A stretch of 64,000 nucleotides of DNA from Agromyces sp. ISL-38 (GTDB lineage Bacteria > Actinomycetota > Actinomycetes > Actinomycetales > Microbacteriaceae). A model generated the notes under the pieces. It saw only the letters and a program-made list of their open reading frames with translations, had not been told where the DNA came from and did not search any database. The stretch is from positions 372,001 through 436,000 of the forward strand of contig NZ_JAGGPF010000001.1 in assembly GCF_018613935.1 (NCBI RefSeq), given 5' to 3'. Position numbers and translations under genes: made by a program. Of the stretch, positions 7,499 to 16,523 are shown in pieces (within the stretch, counting starts at the first letter, position 1; the number at the start of each line of letters is the position of its first letter).

Positions 7499-10400
7499 AT
7501 GGTGAGCACATGGAATGAGAACGCCGCCCGATATCTGCTCGCCACGACGATCTGTCCGCGCTGCGACGCCGAGCTCGGAGGCACTCCGGTGTGCGCTTCA
7601 TGCTCGGCCGATCTCGGCGGTCCCGAGGGTGCGTCGGTGTGGCGGGCCTCGAAGCGTGCGGCCGACGCGGTCCTGGAGCGGCAGCGGCTGGTTGCGGAGC
7701 TGCCCACCGCGCGGGCGGCGGTCGTCGCAGCGGTCGCGGCGGCCGGACCTCGGGTCACCGCGCCGGCGGCAGCATCGGGGTCGAGTCCATCGACGCGAGC
7801 GGATGCCGCGGCACCGACGGGAGGGGAGACACCCGCCGAACCGCCCGAGACATCACAGGTGAGCGTGCAATCCGTGCTCGCGGTTGCGGGCGCCGCCCTC
7901 TTCGCGGTCGCTGCGATCGTGTTCGCGTTCCTCAATCCCGACGTCGGCTTCGGGGTCCGCACGATGGTGATCGCCGTGGTCACCGTGCTGTTCCTCACGG
8001 GAGCATGGATGCTGCGCCGACGCGGCGTGCAGTTCTCGGCAGAGGCGATCGGTGCGCTCGGCGTGGTCTTCCTCGTCCTCGACGTGTGGGCGTTCTCCGA
8101 GATCGCGCCCGCGGCGATGAGCAGCTGGATCTTCGCGGGGATCGGCACGCTCCTCGCGTCGATCGCCATGCTCGTCGTCGCGTGGCGCGCGCGAATACGC
8201 ACTTGGCTGTGGGCGTCGCTCATCGGTCTCGCGGTCGTGCCCGCACTCTTCGGATACCCGGGCGGCGCGTGGAGTACCGCATGGGGACACGTCGGCGTCG
8301 TCGCGGTGGCGCTGGCGGCGCACGAGGTCGTGCGCCGCGCGGTCGGGCGCTTCGAAAGCGGGCTCCGTGCTGACCGCGACATGCTCACCGGTCTGCAACT
8401 CGGGGCGACCGTCGTGGTGCTCGCGCAACTCGCGTTCCTGCCGTCGGAGCCGACGCTGCCGTCTGGATCATGGTCGTCCGCGATGCTCGCGCGCGCGGCG
8501 ATCCTCCTTGTACTCGCGGTCCTCGCGTCGCTGTCGACACGCAACCACGTGCCCCGACTCTGGAGCTTCGCGGCGGGCGCTCTCGGCGTGGCTGCGCTCG
8601 CGGTCCTCCCGCTCGCCATGCCGGGCGTCGACTTTGCCTGGCTGACCATGCTTGTGCCGCTCGCTGCCGCCGTCGGCGTCGGCACGTCAGGACTCGTCCG
8701 TGCCCGCGGCATCCTTCACGCCCGGGCCGCGCAGGCCGGCGCGCTGACGGTCGGGCTCGGCGTCGCGGTGCCCGCCGTGATGCTGGCGCTCGTCAGCCTC
8801 AGCGCGGTCGTGCAGGAGTTCGCGACCGTCGGACTTGCGCCGTTCAGCTTGAGGACCGTGGCAACGAGCTCCGACGCGTTGCCGGTCGTCCCGAGCCTGG
8901 CCGGAGTGCTCGGGCTCTTCGCCGCATCGCTCGGCGTCGCGGCACTCGCGGTCGCGGCCCGGCGGGTCTCGCCGCCCGAAACGCGCTACGGATTCCCCGT
9001 GGGCACCCTCGGCCTCGCACTGTGGCTCGGTGCGACGGGCGCGCTCGCACTCATCGCGTGGACCGGCCTCGTGCCACTTGCCCGGGCCGGGATCGGCATC
9101 GCCGCCGCAGTGCTCGCGAGCGCCGCAGTGCTCGTGCCGTGGTCGCGGTTCACTCGGGCGCGCAGGAGCATCCGTTCGCCCTTCATCGTGTTCGGTCATC
9201 TCGCGCTCGTGGAAGCCGCCCTCATCACGTGGACGGAGCCTGCGATCACCGTGCCGGTCGGCGCTGTCATCGTCGCCGCGATCCTCGTGCTCGCACGCTC
9301 GGTGCCCGCCGGCGCCCGTGCCGCGCACGTCGCGATCGCGTACGCATACGCGCTCATCGTCTTCGCGACCGCGCTCGACCAGGCGGGCGCCGTTACGATC
9401 GCGGTGCTCTGCCTCACCACGACCCTCGCCGCGCTGAGCGCGCTCGCCGCGACGCTCGTGCAGCGGATGGATGCCCGGTCGTGGTACGCGATCCTGATCG
9501 TGACCGCGGTGCCGTTCCTCATCGGCGTCGCGTCGGTGCTGAGCGAGCGGAGCGGCTGGACGGCGCTCTCGACGGGCGTCACGTTCCTGCTCGCGCTCGC
9601 ACTCGTGCTCACGCGCCGACCGGGGCTCAACCGGCTGGTGCGCTCTGCTGCCGCGGCGATGCTCGTGCCCGCGCTTTCCGTGGTGGTGGTCTGCCTCGGC
9701 GCGGAGTTCCTCGAGGTGAGCGGTTCGCCCGTGACGCTCCCCGTCATCGCGGTGATCGTCGCGGTGGCGCTGCCGGCGACGAAGGTCATCGAGGCGGCCC
9801 TCGTGCGGCACGGACTCGGTGTCGCCGACGCGGCATCCGCGCGTCGCTGGATCGAGATCTCGTCGCTCGTGACCGCTGCGATCGCGGTGCTGCTCGCAGT
9901 CGTGCGGGAAGCTGCCGGTCTCGGCACGACCATCGCGGTGCTCGTGATCATCGGGCTCGGTGCCGCCGCCACGAGTGTCTTCGCCGGCCGCCGCTACGGC
10001 TGGCCGCTCGCCGGGGCGAGCTGGACCGGTGCGCTCTGGTGCATCTGGGCGATGCTCGGCGTCGACGTGGTGGAGCCGTACACGTTGCCGCCGGCGCTCG
10101 GCGCCGTGGTGGTCGCGGCGATCCTCGTCGCGAGGGGCGGCCGTGGGGTGCCGCTGTTCGCAAGCGGGCTCGCCCTCGCCCTCATTCCGTCGCTCATCAT
10201 GCTCGGCGCCTGGGGCTCGGCGACGTTCGCGTGGCGCACTGCGGCGCTGCTCGCGGCGTCCGTCGTGCTGCTCGCTCTGGGCTGGGCGCTCACCCGCCGC
10301 GGGGCGGGAAGGAGCAGGGGTGAGCGGATGCTGCGTGTTCCCGTGCTCGCGGGTGCGCTCGTCGCGGCATCCGCCGGACCTGTCCAAGCCGTGCGCTACG

Positions 10401-11275
10401 GTCTCGAGCGCGACCCTCTCGACGTCGTCGACCCTGTCTTCCTCATGTCGACGGTGCTCGGGCTCACGCTCGCAGGTGTCGCGATCGCCGTCGCCTCGGC
10501 GTCGCTGTTTCGGAGAGGAGCTCGCGTGGCGCTCGGCCGGTCGGTGCTCGAGCGGTGGCTGCTCGGCTCGAGGTGGCTGTACGCGCCCGCCCTCGTGTTC
10601 CTCGTCGTCGGCCCGATCGCGGCGATCCGGCGCGACTGGTTCGCGATCTTCACGCTCTGGGGCCTCATGGCGCTGCTGCTCGGCGTGGCGCTCGTCATGG
10701 TCGCGCGCGCTCGCACCACCGTGCCGGTGCTGCCGCCGTTCTGGTTCGTGTACGCCCTCGCCTGGGTGACCGGCGTCGCCGGGTGGGGCCAGCGCGACCT
10801 GCGCGTCGAGGTGTTCTCGCTCCCGCTCGGTCTCACGGTGCTGGCCGCTGGAATCGTCGCGATGCGTGCGACTTCCTTGCCGACGCGGGCGACGCTCGGC
10901 TCATGGCCGCTCGGGTTCACGGGTTCGTGGCGCCTGCTGGCACCCGGAATCGTGCTCACTCTGCTGCCCTCGGTGCTCGCGACCGGCACCGATCCGCAAC
11001 TGTACCGGCCGATCCTCGTGATCGCGCTGGCGCTCGTCGCGATCCTCGTGGGTTCGTCGCGAAAGCTCGCCGCCCCGTTCATCCTCGGCCTCGCGGTGCT
11101 GCCGATCGAGAACATCGTGGTGTTCTCGGCGCAGGTGGATCGCGCCGTCGGGGCGATGCCGTGGTGGATCACGCTCTCGACGGCCGGCGCCGTGCTGCTC
11201 GCGATCGCGGTCGGCTCCGAGCGGCGCACGAACCAGGGGAGGGGCGTCGCGGCGCGCTTGCGCGAGCTCGAGTAA
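7499..11275 (+). CDS. Very large polytopic membrane protein with N-terminal zinc ribbon
   Basis: 1258 residues from ATG 7499. TAGACT at 7487-7492 lies 6 nt before the start, so the transcript is probably leaderless. A short CxxC...CxxC ribbon (Cys19, 22, 32, 35) is followed by a Pro/Ala-rich linker and then, from about residue 120 to the C-terminus, almost continuous hydrophobic helices separated by short Arg-rich loops; several dozen membrane segments appear likely. It resembles the actinobacterial family annotated as SCO7613 C-terminal domain-containing membrane proteins (from memory, unverified). No transporter, enzyme or secretion motif was recognised. Function unknown. Confidence 0.83.
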   Translation: MVSTWNENAARYLLATTICPRCDAELGGTPVCASCSADLGGPEGASVWRASKRAADAVLERQRLVAELPTARAAVVAAVAAAGPRVTAPAAASGSSPSTRADAAAPTGGETPAEPPETSQVSVQSVLAVAGAALFAVAAIVFAFLNPDVGFGVRTMVIAVVTVLFLTGAWMLRRRGVQFSAEAIGALGVVFLVLDVWAFSEIAPAAMSSWIFAGIGTLLASIAMLVVAWRARIRTWLWASLIGLAVVPALFGYPGGAWSTAWGHVGVVAVALAAHEVVRRAVGRFESGLRADRDMLTGLQLGATVVVLAQLAFLPSEPTLPSGSWSSAMLARAAILLVLAVLASLSTRNHVPRLWSFAAGALGVAALAVLPLAMPGVDFAWLTMLVPLAAAVGVGTSGLVRARGILHARAAQAGALTVGLGVAVPAVMLALVSLSAVVQEFATVGLAPFSLRTVATSSDALPVVPSLAGVLGLFAASLGVAALAVAARRVSPPETRYGFPVGTLGLALWLGATGALALIAWTGLVPLARAGIGIAAAVLASAAVLVPWSRFTRARRSIRSPFIVFGHLALVEAALITWTEPAITVPVGAVIVAAILVLARSVPAGARAAHVAIAYAYALIVFATALDQAGAVTIAVLCLTTTLAALSALAATLVQRMDARSWYAILIVTAVPFLIGVASVLSERSGWTALSTGVTFLLALALVLTRRPGLNRLVRSAAAAMLVPALSVVVVCLGAEFLEVSGSPVTLPVIAVIVAVALPATKVIEAALVRHGLGVADAASARRWIEISSLVTAAIAVLLAVVREAAGLGTTIAVLVIIGLGAAATSVFAGRRYGWPLAGASWTGALWCIWAMLGVDVVEPYTLPPALGAVVVAAILVARGGRGVPLFASGLALALIPSLIMLGAWGSATFAWRTAALLAASVVLLALGWALTRRGAGRSRGERMLRVPVLAGALVAASAGPVQAVRYGLERDPLDVVDPVFLMSTVLGLTLAGVAIAVASASLFRRGARVALGRSVLERWLLGSRWLYAPALVFLVVGPIAAIRRDWFAIFTLWGLMALLLGVALVMVARARTTVPVLPPFWFVYALAWVTGVAGWGQRDLRVEVFSLPLGLTVLAAGIVAMRATSLPTRATLGSWPLGFTGSWRLLAPGIVLTLLPSVLATGTDPQLYRPILVIALALVAILVGSSRKLAAPFILGLAVLPIENIVVFSAQVDRAVGAMPWWITLSTAGAVLLAIAVGSERRTNQGRGVAARLRELE

Positions 11276-11328
11276 CCCGCCCGGTGGTCGAGTGGCGCCG
11301 TGTCGGCGGTTCGTGGTCGAGTGGGGCC

Positions 11329-12132
11329 ATGGGCTTCGACGCGCGGTTCCTCGAGTTGCACGCTCCGATGCCGCGAGTGGGTGAAGCGGATGCCGCGGCA
11401 TCCGTCGAACTCGACTACGTGCACTTCTCGGTGCTGCTCGACACCGCCAGGCGCCTCGCGCGGGTCACGGGCGTGAATGTCGACGGCGCCGCCCTCGTCG
11501 AGCTTGATCGCGGCGGCGACGACTGGCAGCTCGACGAGCGCATCCCCGCCGACTGGCAGGCCGGCCCGGCGGTCTATGCGCGCAACGACCTCGACCGCGG
11601 GCACCTCGTGCGTCGCCGCGACCCGGTGTGGGGCAGCCCCGAGGTCGCGGCGCGCGCGAACGCCGAGACGTTCCGCTATCCGAACGCCGCGCCGCAGGCC
11701 TCGGGCTTCAACCAGTCGAAGGAGCTCTGGCTCGGGCTCGAAGACCACGTGCTCGCGCACGCGAGCGTGAACGGGTTGCGGCTCAGCGTCTTCACGGCGC
11801 CGATCCTCGCCGCGGGCGACCCGGCGTATCGCGGCATCCGCGTGCCGCTCAGGTACTGGAAGGTGGCCGCGTGGAACTCGAGCGGCGAGCTCGCCGCAGC
11901 CGCATTCGTGGTCGACCAGGCGCCGCTCGTCGACACGAGCGAGGCTCGGGCACCACTGCCGGGCGAAGTGCCCGACTTGGGGCCGTTCCGCACGTTCCAG
12001 GTTCCGATCGCGGATGTCGCGGCGCTCACGGGGCTCGAGATGCCCGAGCTCGTCGGGGCCGATCGCTTGCCCAAGACGATTGCAGCGACCGGCTGGCGGC
12101 GGCTCGAGACATCCGCCGACCTCCTGCTCTGA
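11329..12132 (+). CDS. NUC1-family DNA/RNA non-specific endonuclease
   Basis: 267 residues from ATG 11329. The betabeta-alpha-metal nuclease motif is clear: YARNDLDRGHLVRRRDPVWG with catalytic His92, then NAAPQASGFNQSKELWLGLED, where Asn128 is the expected Mg2+ ligand. The following LRLSVFTAPIL and RYWKVAAW strands match the family core. These enzymes cleave DNA and RNA without sequence specificity. There is no signal peptide and no obvious inhibitor gene next to it, which is unusual for a potentially toxic nuclease. The upstream gap contains a degenerate copy of the GTGGTCGAGTGG repeat, and no clear ribosome site was seen. Confidence 0.85.
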   Translation: MGFDARFLELHAPMPRVGEADAAASVELDYVHFSVLLDTARRLARVTGVNVDGAALVELDRGGDDWQLDERIPADWQAGPAVYARNDLDRGHLVRRRDPVWGSPEVAARANAETFRYPNAAPQASGFNQSKELWLGLEDHVLAHASVNGLRLSVFTAPILAAGDPAYRGIRVPLRYWKVAAWNSSGELAAAAFVVDQAPLVDTSEARAPLPGEVPDLGPFRTFQVPIADVAALTGLEMPELVGADRLPKTIAATGWRRLETSADLLL

Positions 12133-12196
12133 TCGCACTGCGCCGCCACGCACGGGCGGGGTGGTCGCGGCCGCCGGGCGGTGAAAGAGTTGGGGC

Positions 12197-13762
12197 ATGG
12201 GCGACGTGACCGAGCTCAGCACCGACGTGCTCATCGTGGGAGCAGGCCCGAGCGGCCTCATGCTCGCCGTGTGCCTCGCGCGGCTCGGCGTCGATGCGGT
12301 GATCGTCGATGGCAAATCGGGGCCGACGCGCGAGTCGCGGGCGCTCGGCGTGCAAGCGCGGTCGATGGAACTCTACGACCAGCTCGGCCTCATCGACCGG
12401 GTGCTCGCCGAGAGCTATCCGGCCCGCAACGCCGTGCCCGGCTTCCGCGACCGGCCGTTCGGCAGCATCGCGCTGCGCGGGCTCGGCACACGGGTCACGC
12501 CGTACCCCGAGGTCACGGTGCTCGAGCAGAGCCGCAATGAGGCGATCCTCGTCGACGCGCTCGCCGAGCTCGGGCGGGTGGTGCTCTGGGAGCATCGGCT
12601 CACGTCGCTCGAGGAGGCATCGGTGCGAGCGGATGCCGCGGGGCGGCGCCATCCGGTGACCGCGACGCTCGACTCGCCCGGCGGACCCGTCACGGTGCGT
12701 GCGCGCTACTGCGTCGGCGCCGACGGGGCGCACTCGATCGTGCGGGGCCTCCGCGGCATCCCGTTCGAGGGTGTCACCAACGTGCACACCTTCTACGTGG
12801 TCGACGCCCACGGCGTGACGGGGCTCGTCGACGACGCGGTGAACATCAGGTTCAACGCCGACGACTTCCTGCTCGCGTTCCCGATGGGGCCGGGCGGGCA
12901 CACCCGGTTGCTCGGTATCGTGCGCGACCGGGATCTCGCCGCCGATGGCACCCTGCCCGAGTCGCTCGTGCACGAACGCGTCGAGCGCGGCTTCGGCGTG
13001 CGCTATCGCGACTCGAGCTGGTTCACGACCTACCGCTTGCACCACCGGCTCGCGGCGCGCTTCCGCGACGGCCCGTTCTTCCTCGCCGGCGACGCGGCGC
13101 ACATCCACTCGCCGGTCGGTGCCCAGGGCATGAACACGGGGCTGCAGGAAGCGCACAACCTCGCGTGCGCGTTCGCCGACGTGCTCGTCGGCGGCATGCC
13201 CGACGAGCGCCTCGACCGTTATGAGCAGGAGCGCCGACCGGTCGCGGCGCGACTCGTGGGCACCACCGATCGGGCATTCGCGACGATCACCTCGGACTCG
13301 CGGTGGGCCCGGTTCATGCGGGGACGCGTAGTGCCGGTCATCGGCCCGATCGTCGCGCGACTCGTGTCGCGCGTCGTCGGCGGCGAGCGCGTGTTCGGCT
13401 ACATCTCGCAGACGAGGATCCACTATCGGATGACGCGGCCGAGCGGCCGCGACCGCGGCCGTCGCCGTGACCATCGCCGCGATGCCGTCGTCGGCCGGCG
13501 CCTCCCGTGGACGGGTGGCAACTACGACGTGCTGCGCTCGATGACGTGGCAGGTGCACGGCTACGGTGTGCTGCCCGCCGAGGTCGAGCGCATCGCGAGC
13601 GAGCTCGGCGTCGAGGCGCACGCGTTCGGTCGTGATCCGAACAGACGGTTGCGACCCGATCGGGTCTACCTCGTGCGTCGCGACGGGTTCGTCGCGGCCG
13701 AGGCATCCGCTCACGCCGTGCCCGGCGGTCCGCGGGCGTTCCGCGAGCAACTCGCGGGGTGA
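12197..13762 (+). CDS. FAD-dependent aromatic hydroxylase-type monooxygenase
   Basis: 521 residues from ATG 12197, 65 nt after the nuclease gene. Class A flavoprotein hydroxylase motifs are visible: N-terminal Rossmann fold DVLIVGAGPSGLMLAVCLARLG, the DG motif CVGADGAHSIVR near residue 175, and the GD motif FLAGDAAHIHSPVGAQGMNTGLQEAHNLA near residue 295. Such enzymes use NAD(P)H and O2 to hydroxylate phenols or polyketide-like aromatics. There is no neighbouring ring-cleavage gene, so the substrate is unknown. Confidence 0.86.
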   Translation: MGDVTELSTDVLIVGAGPSGLMLAVCLARLGVDAVIVDGKSGPTRESRALGVQARSMELYDQLGLIDRVLAESYPARNAVPGFRDRPFGSIALRGLGTRVTPYPEVTVLEQSRNEAILVDALAELGRVVLWEHRLTSLEEASVRADAAGRRHPVTATLDSPGGPVTVRARYCVGADGAHSIVRGLRGIPFEGVTNVHTFYVVDAHGVTGLVDDAVNIRFNADDFLLAFPMGPGGHTRLLGIVRDRDLAADGTLPESLVHERVERGFGVRYRDSSWFTTYRLHHRLAARFRDGPFFLAGDAAHIHSPVGAQGMNTGLQEAHNLACAFADVLVGGMPDERLDRYEQERRPVAARLVGTTDRAFATITSDSRWARFMRGRVVPVIGPIVARLVSRVVGGERVFGYISQTRIHYRMTRPSGRDRGRRRDHRRDAVVGRRLPWTGGNYDVLRSMTWQVHGYGVLPAEVERIASELGVEAHAFGRDPNRRLRPDRVYLVRRDGFVAAEASAHAVPGGPRAFREQLAG

Positions 13763-13884
13763 ACGCGGCCCACGGCGTGGCATCCGTTGCCCGCCGCATG
13801 CCCCGACCATAGGCTGGAAGCGCATGGGCGCCCGAGCGGCGCCGGTGCCGACTGCACTTCGCGTCGACGACGTCGGGAGGGGCC

Positions 13885-14802
13885 ATGGCCACCATCGCGT
13901 GGATCGGTCTGGGGAACATGGGCGGCCCGATGTCGGGCAATCTCGCCGCCGCGGGTCACGAGGTGCGGGGTGTCGACGTCGTGCCGGCCGCGCGCGAAGC
14001 GGCGGCCGAGCGCGGCGTGCTCGTGGTCGACTCGATCGCCGACGCGGTCGCCGGCGCCGATGCCGTGTTCACGTCGCTGCCGCGCAGCGAGCACGTGCGG
14101 CAGGTGCTCGAGGGACCCGACGGCGTTTGGGCGAACGCGCCGCGCTCGGCGCTGCTGCTCGACACGTCGACGGTGGATGTCGCCACGTCGCAGTACTGCC
14201 ACGAGGCATCCGTCGATCACGGCTTCCGTTTCGTCGACGCCCCGGTGTCGGGCGGCATCGCGGGAGCGGCGGCGGGCACGCTCACGTTCATGCTCGGCGG
14301 CGAGGAGGCCGACGTGCGGGAGGCGACGGCGCTCGTCGAGCCGATGGCCGGCCACGTCTTCGCGGTCGGCGGCCCCACGATGGGCATCGCCGCGAAGCTC
14401 GCGAACAACCTCATGCTCTTCGTCTCGCTCGTCGGCCTCGCCGAGGGCTCGCAGCTCGCGGCTGAACTCGGGCTCGACGCCGAGACGTTCTGGAAGGTGG
14501 CGTCGGTCTCGTCGGGCGACTCGTGGCCGCTGCGCATGTGGTACCCCGTGCCCGGCGTCGTGCCGACGAGCCCCGCGAACCGCAACTTCGACGCGTCGTT
14601 CACGACGATGCTCGCCGAGAAGGATCTCTCGTTCGCGCTCGCCGCGGGCGAGGAGGCGGGCCTGCGCCTTCCTGGGGCGAGGCTCGCGCTCGACCAGTTC
14701 GAACAGCTGATCGCCGAGGGCTACGGGGGCAAGGACTGCAGCCTCATCGTGAAGTACGCGTCGGCCGACGGCACCGTGGAGGGGTTCGACCCGACCGTGT
14801 GA
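13885..14802 (+). CDS. NAD(P)-dependent 3-hydroxyisobutyrate-dehydrogenase-like oxidoreductase
   Basis: 305 residues from ATG 13885 with GGGAGGGGCC just upstream. It shows the beta-hydroxyacid dehydrogenase signature: Rossmann IAWIGLGNMGGPMSGNLAAAGH at residues 4-25, substrate-binding FVDAPVSGGIAGAAAGTL, and IAAKLANNLM carrying the catalytic Lys near residue 171. The family oxidises 3-hydroxy acids or reduces succinic semialdehyde and glyoxylate. Located between a flavin hydroxylase and a CYP152 gene; a shared pathway is possible but not shown. Confidence 0.88.
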   Translation: MATIAWIGLGNMGGPMSGNLAAAGHEVRGVDVVPAAREAAAERGVLVVDSIADAVAGADAVFTSLPRSEHVRQVLEGPDGVWANAPRSALLLDTSTVDVATSQYCHEASVDHGFRFVDAPVSGGIAGAAAGTLTFMLGGEEADVREATALVEPMAGHVFAVGGPTMGIAAKLANNLMLFVSLVGLAEGSQLAAELGLDAETFWKVASVSSGDSWPLRMWYPVPGVVPTSPANRNFDASFTTMLAEKDLSFALAAGEEAGLRLPGARLALDQFEQLIAEGYGGKDCSLIVKYASADGTVEGFDPTV

Positions 14803-14867
14803 GGCGGGTCACGCGGCAGACGTCAACCCCCTGTGCAGTCGAACGGGCCCGACGTAGCGTCAGGAGC

Positions 14868-15131
14868 ATGGACAGCCGAGACGAGATCGAGGCGAGCGGC
14901 GCGAAGACCGGAGTGCTCAGTGTCGCGGGCGTGATCGCGCTGGCCATCGGCATCGTCGGCGTCGCCATCTACACGTTCACTCCGCGGAACACGCCTGCCG
15001 AAGGCGATGCACCGGCGGATGCCGCGTGGCAGTCGGGTGTGATCATCGGCTCCGCGCTGTTCGTGGGCGTCGGGGCGCTGCTCCTGCTGCTCGCGTTGGT
15101 CTCCTTCCTGCGGGCACGGCGCGAGCGATGA
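14868..15131 (+). CDS. Small two-helix membrane protein
   Basis: 87 residues from ATG 14868. AGGAG lies directly upstream, and TAGCGT (14855-14860) is 7 nt before the start, so either a leaderless or a very short-leader mRNA is possible. Two hydrophobic segments (about residues 15-35, VAGVIALAIGIVGVAIYTF, and 55-78, GVIIGSALFVGVGALLLLLALVSF) end in an Arg-rich tail. The stop overlaps the start of the CYP152 gene (ATGA), implying co-translation. No known domain. Confidence 0.75.
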   Translation: MDSRDEIEASGAKTGVLSVAGVIALAIGIVGVAIYTFTPRNTPAEGDAPADAAWQSGVIIGSALFVGVGALLLLLALVSFLRARRER

Positions 15132-16378
15132 CCGTGGCGCGATCGCGCGATGGGGGCATCCCCGCCCTCGGCGTGCCCGACAGCACCGCGGGCTTCCTGG
15201 CCGACGGCTACGAATTCGGCCGTCGCCGATTCGAGCAGGTGGGCGGCGACGCCTTCCGCACTCGGCTCCTGGGCCGCCCGGTGACGGTGGTGTTCGGCGC
15301 CGAGGCCGCGCGCATGTTCACCGAGGGGCGCCGGTTCTCACGCGAGCGCGCCATGCCCTCGACCGTGCAGCACCTGCTGCAAGACAAGGGGAGCGTGCAG
15401 ACCCTCGAGGGCGCGGAGCATCGGCACCGCAAGTCGCTGTTCATCGACGTGCTGCAGCCGACTGAGCTCGAGCGGCTCCGCGAGCGGTTCGCCGTGGCGT
15501 GGGGTGCCCAGGTCGCCGCGGCCGGCGGTCATCCGCTCGCCATCGCCGACGCGACCCCGCTCGCGCTCACGCGGGCGGCTCTGGGCTGGAGCGGCATCCC
15601 CATCGAACTCGTCGACACCGAGCGACTCGCCGAGCAGCTCATCTCGATGGTCGACAACGCCGGACGAGTCGGACCCTCGAACTGGCGTGCCCGGGCGAGG
15701 CGTCGCGGCACCGAGCGATGGGCGAGCGAGGCGATCATCGCTGTGCGCCACGAGCAGATCGCCGTCGCCGAGCATTCGCCGATCGCCCGACTCGCCCGGC
15801 ACCGTGATGCCAAGGGGCATCCGCTCTCCGCCGAAGACGCCGGGGTGGAGCTGCTCAACCTGTTGCGGCCGATCGCAGCGGTCAGCCGATTCCTCGCGTT
15901 CACGGCGCTCGCCCTCATCGAGCATCCGGAATGGAAGGAGCCGATCCAGCGCGGTAACCATGTTGACTGGTTCGTCAACGAGGTGCGGCGCACGGCGCCG
16001 TTCTTCCCGATCGTCGGCGGCACCGCCCGCGCGGCGTTCGGCTGGCGTGGCAGCCGTGTGCGCATCGGTGACTGGGTGCTGCTCGACCTCTGGGCGACCA
16101 ACCACGACCCGCGCATCTGGCGCGACCCCGAGCGCTTCGACCCCGATCGCTTCGCGAGCTGGGACGGCGACGTGAACGCCCTCATCCCGCAGGGCCCCGG
16201 CAGCGTCGACGACGGCCACCGCTGCCCCGGAGAGGGTGCCACGATCGCCCTCATGGAGGAGTTCGCGCGCTTCCTCGCGAGTGAGGAGGTCCGGGTTCCG
16301 CCGCAGGACCTGAGCGCGAACCTGCGGCACTTCCCCGCGTTGCCCGCGGATCACATGCGGCTCGCGTTCGCGGCGTGA
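15128..16378 (+). CDS. CYP152-family cytochrome P450 (fatty-acid peroxygenase type)
   Basis: 416 residues, close to the length of P450 BSbeta. The start ATG 15128 overlaps the previous stop. Class-defining features: the I-helix LLNLLRPIAAVSRFLAF with the Arg247-Pro248 pair that replaces the usual acid-alcohol pair and binds the fatty-acid carboxylate; EVRRTAPFFPIVGG; LLDLWATNHDPRIWRDPERFDPDRF; and the haem loop GHRCPGEG with Cys366. CYP152 enzymes use H2O2 to hydroxylate or decarboxylate fatty acids without a reductase partner, and no ferredoxin gene is nearby. Gln91 (in VQTLEG) is where the hydroxylase P450 BSbeta has Gln85 and the decarboxylase OleT has His85, favouring hydroxylation (inference). 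Confidence 0.92.
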   Translation: MTVARSRDGGIPALGVPDSTAGFLADGYEFGRRRFEQVGGDAFRTRLLGRPVTVVFGAEAARMFTEGRRFSRERAMPSTVQHLLQDKGSVQTLEGAEHRHRKSLFIDVLQPTELERLRERFAVAWGAQVAAAGGHPLAIADATPLALTRAALGWSGIPIELVDTERLAEQLISMVDNAGRVGPSNWRARARRRGTERWASEAIIAVRHEQIAVAEHSPIARLARHRDAKGHPLSAEDAGVELLNLLRPIAAVSRFLAFTALALIEHPEWKEPIQRGNHVDWFVNEVRRTAPFFPIVGGTARAAFGWRGSRVRIGDWVLLDLWATNHDPRIWRDPERFDPDRFASWDGDVNALIPQGPGSVDDGHRCPGEGATIALMEEFARFLASEEVRVPPQDLSANLRHFPALPADHMRLAFAA

Positions 16379-16523
16379 GTGCGGCCGGTCCACTGCCCGC
16401 GGCCATCTCGGCGCGCGGTCCGCCACGGTGCCCCCGCCCCTGCCCATGGCCCCGGCCCGCTCGGGTCGGTGCGGCGATCGGTAGGCTCGGAAGCACGGAC
16501 GATCGGAGTGCGGAGGTGAGCGG

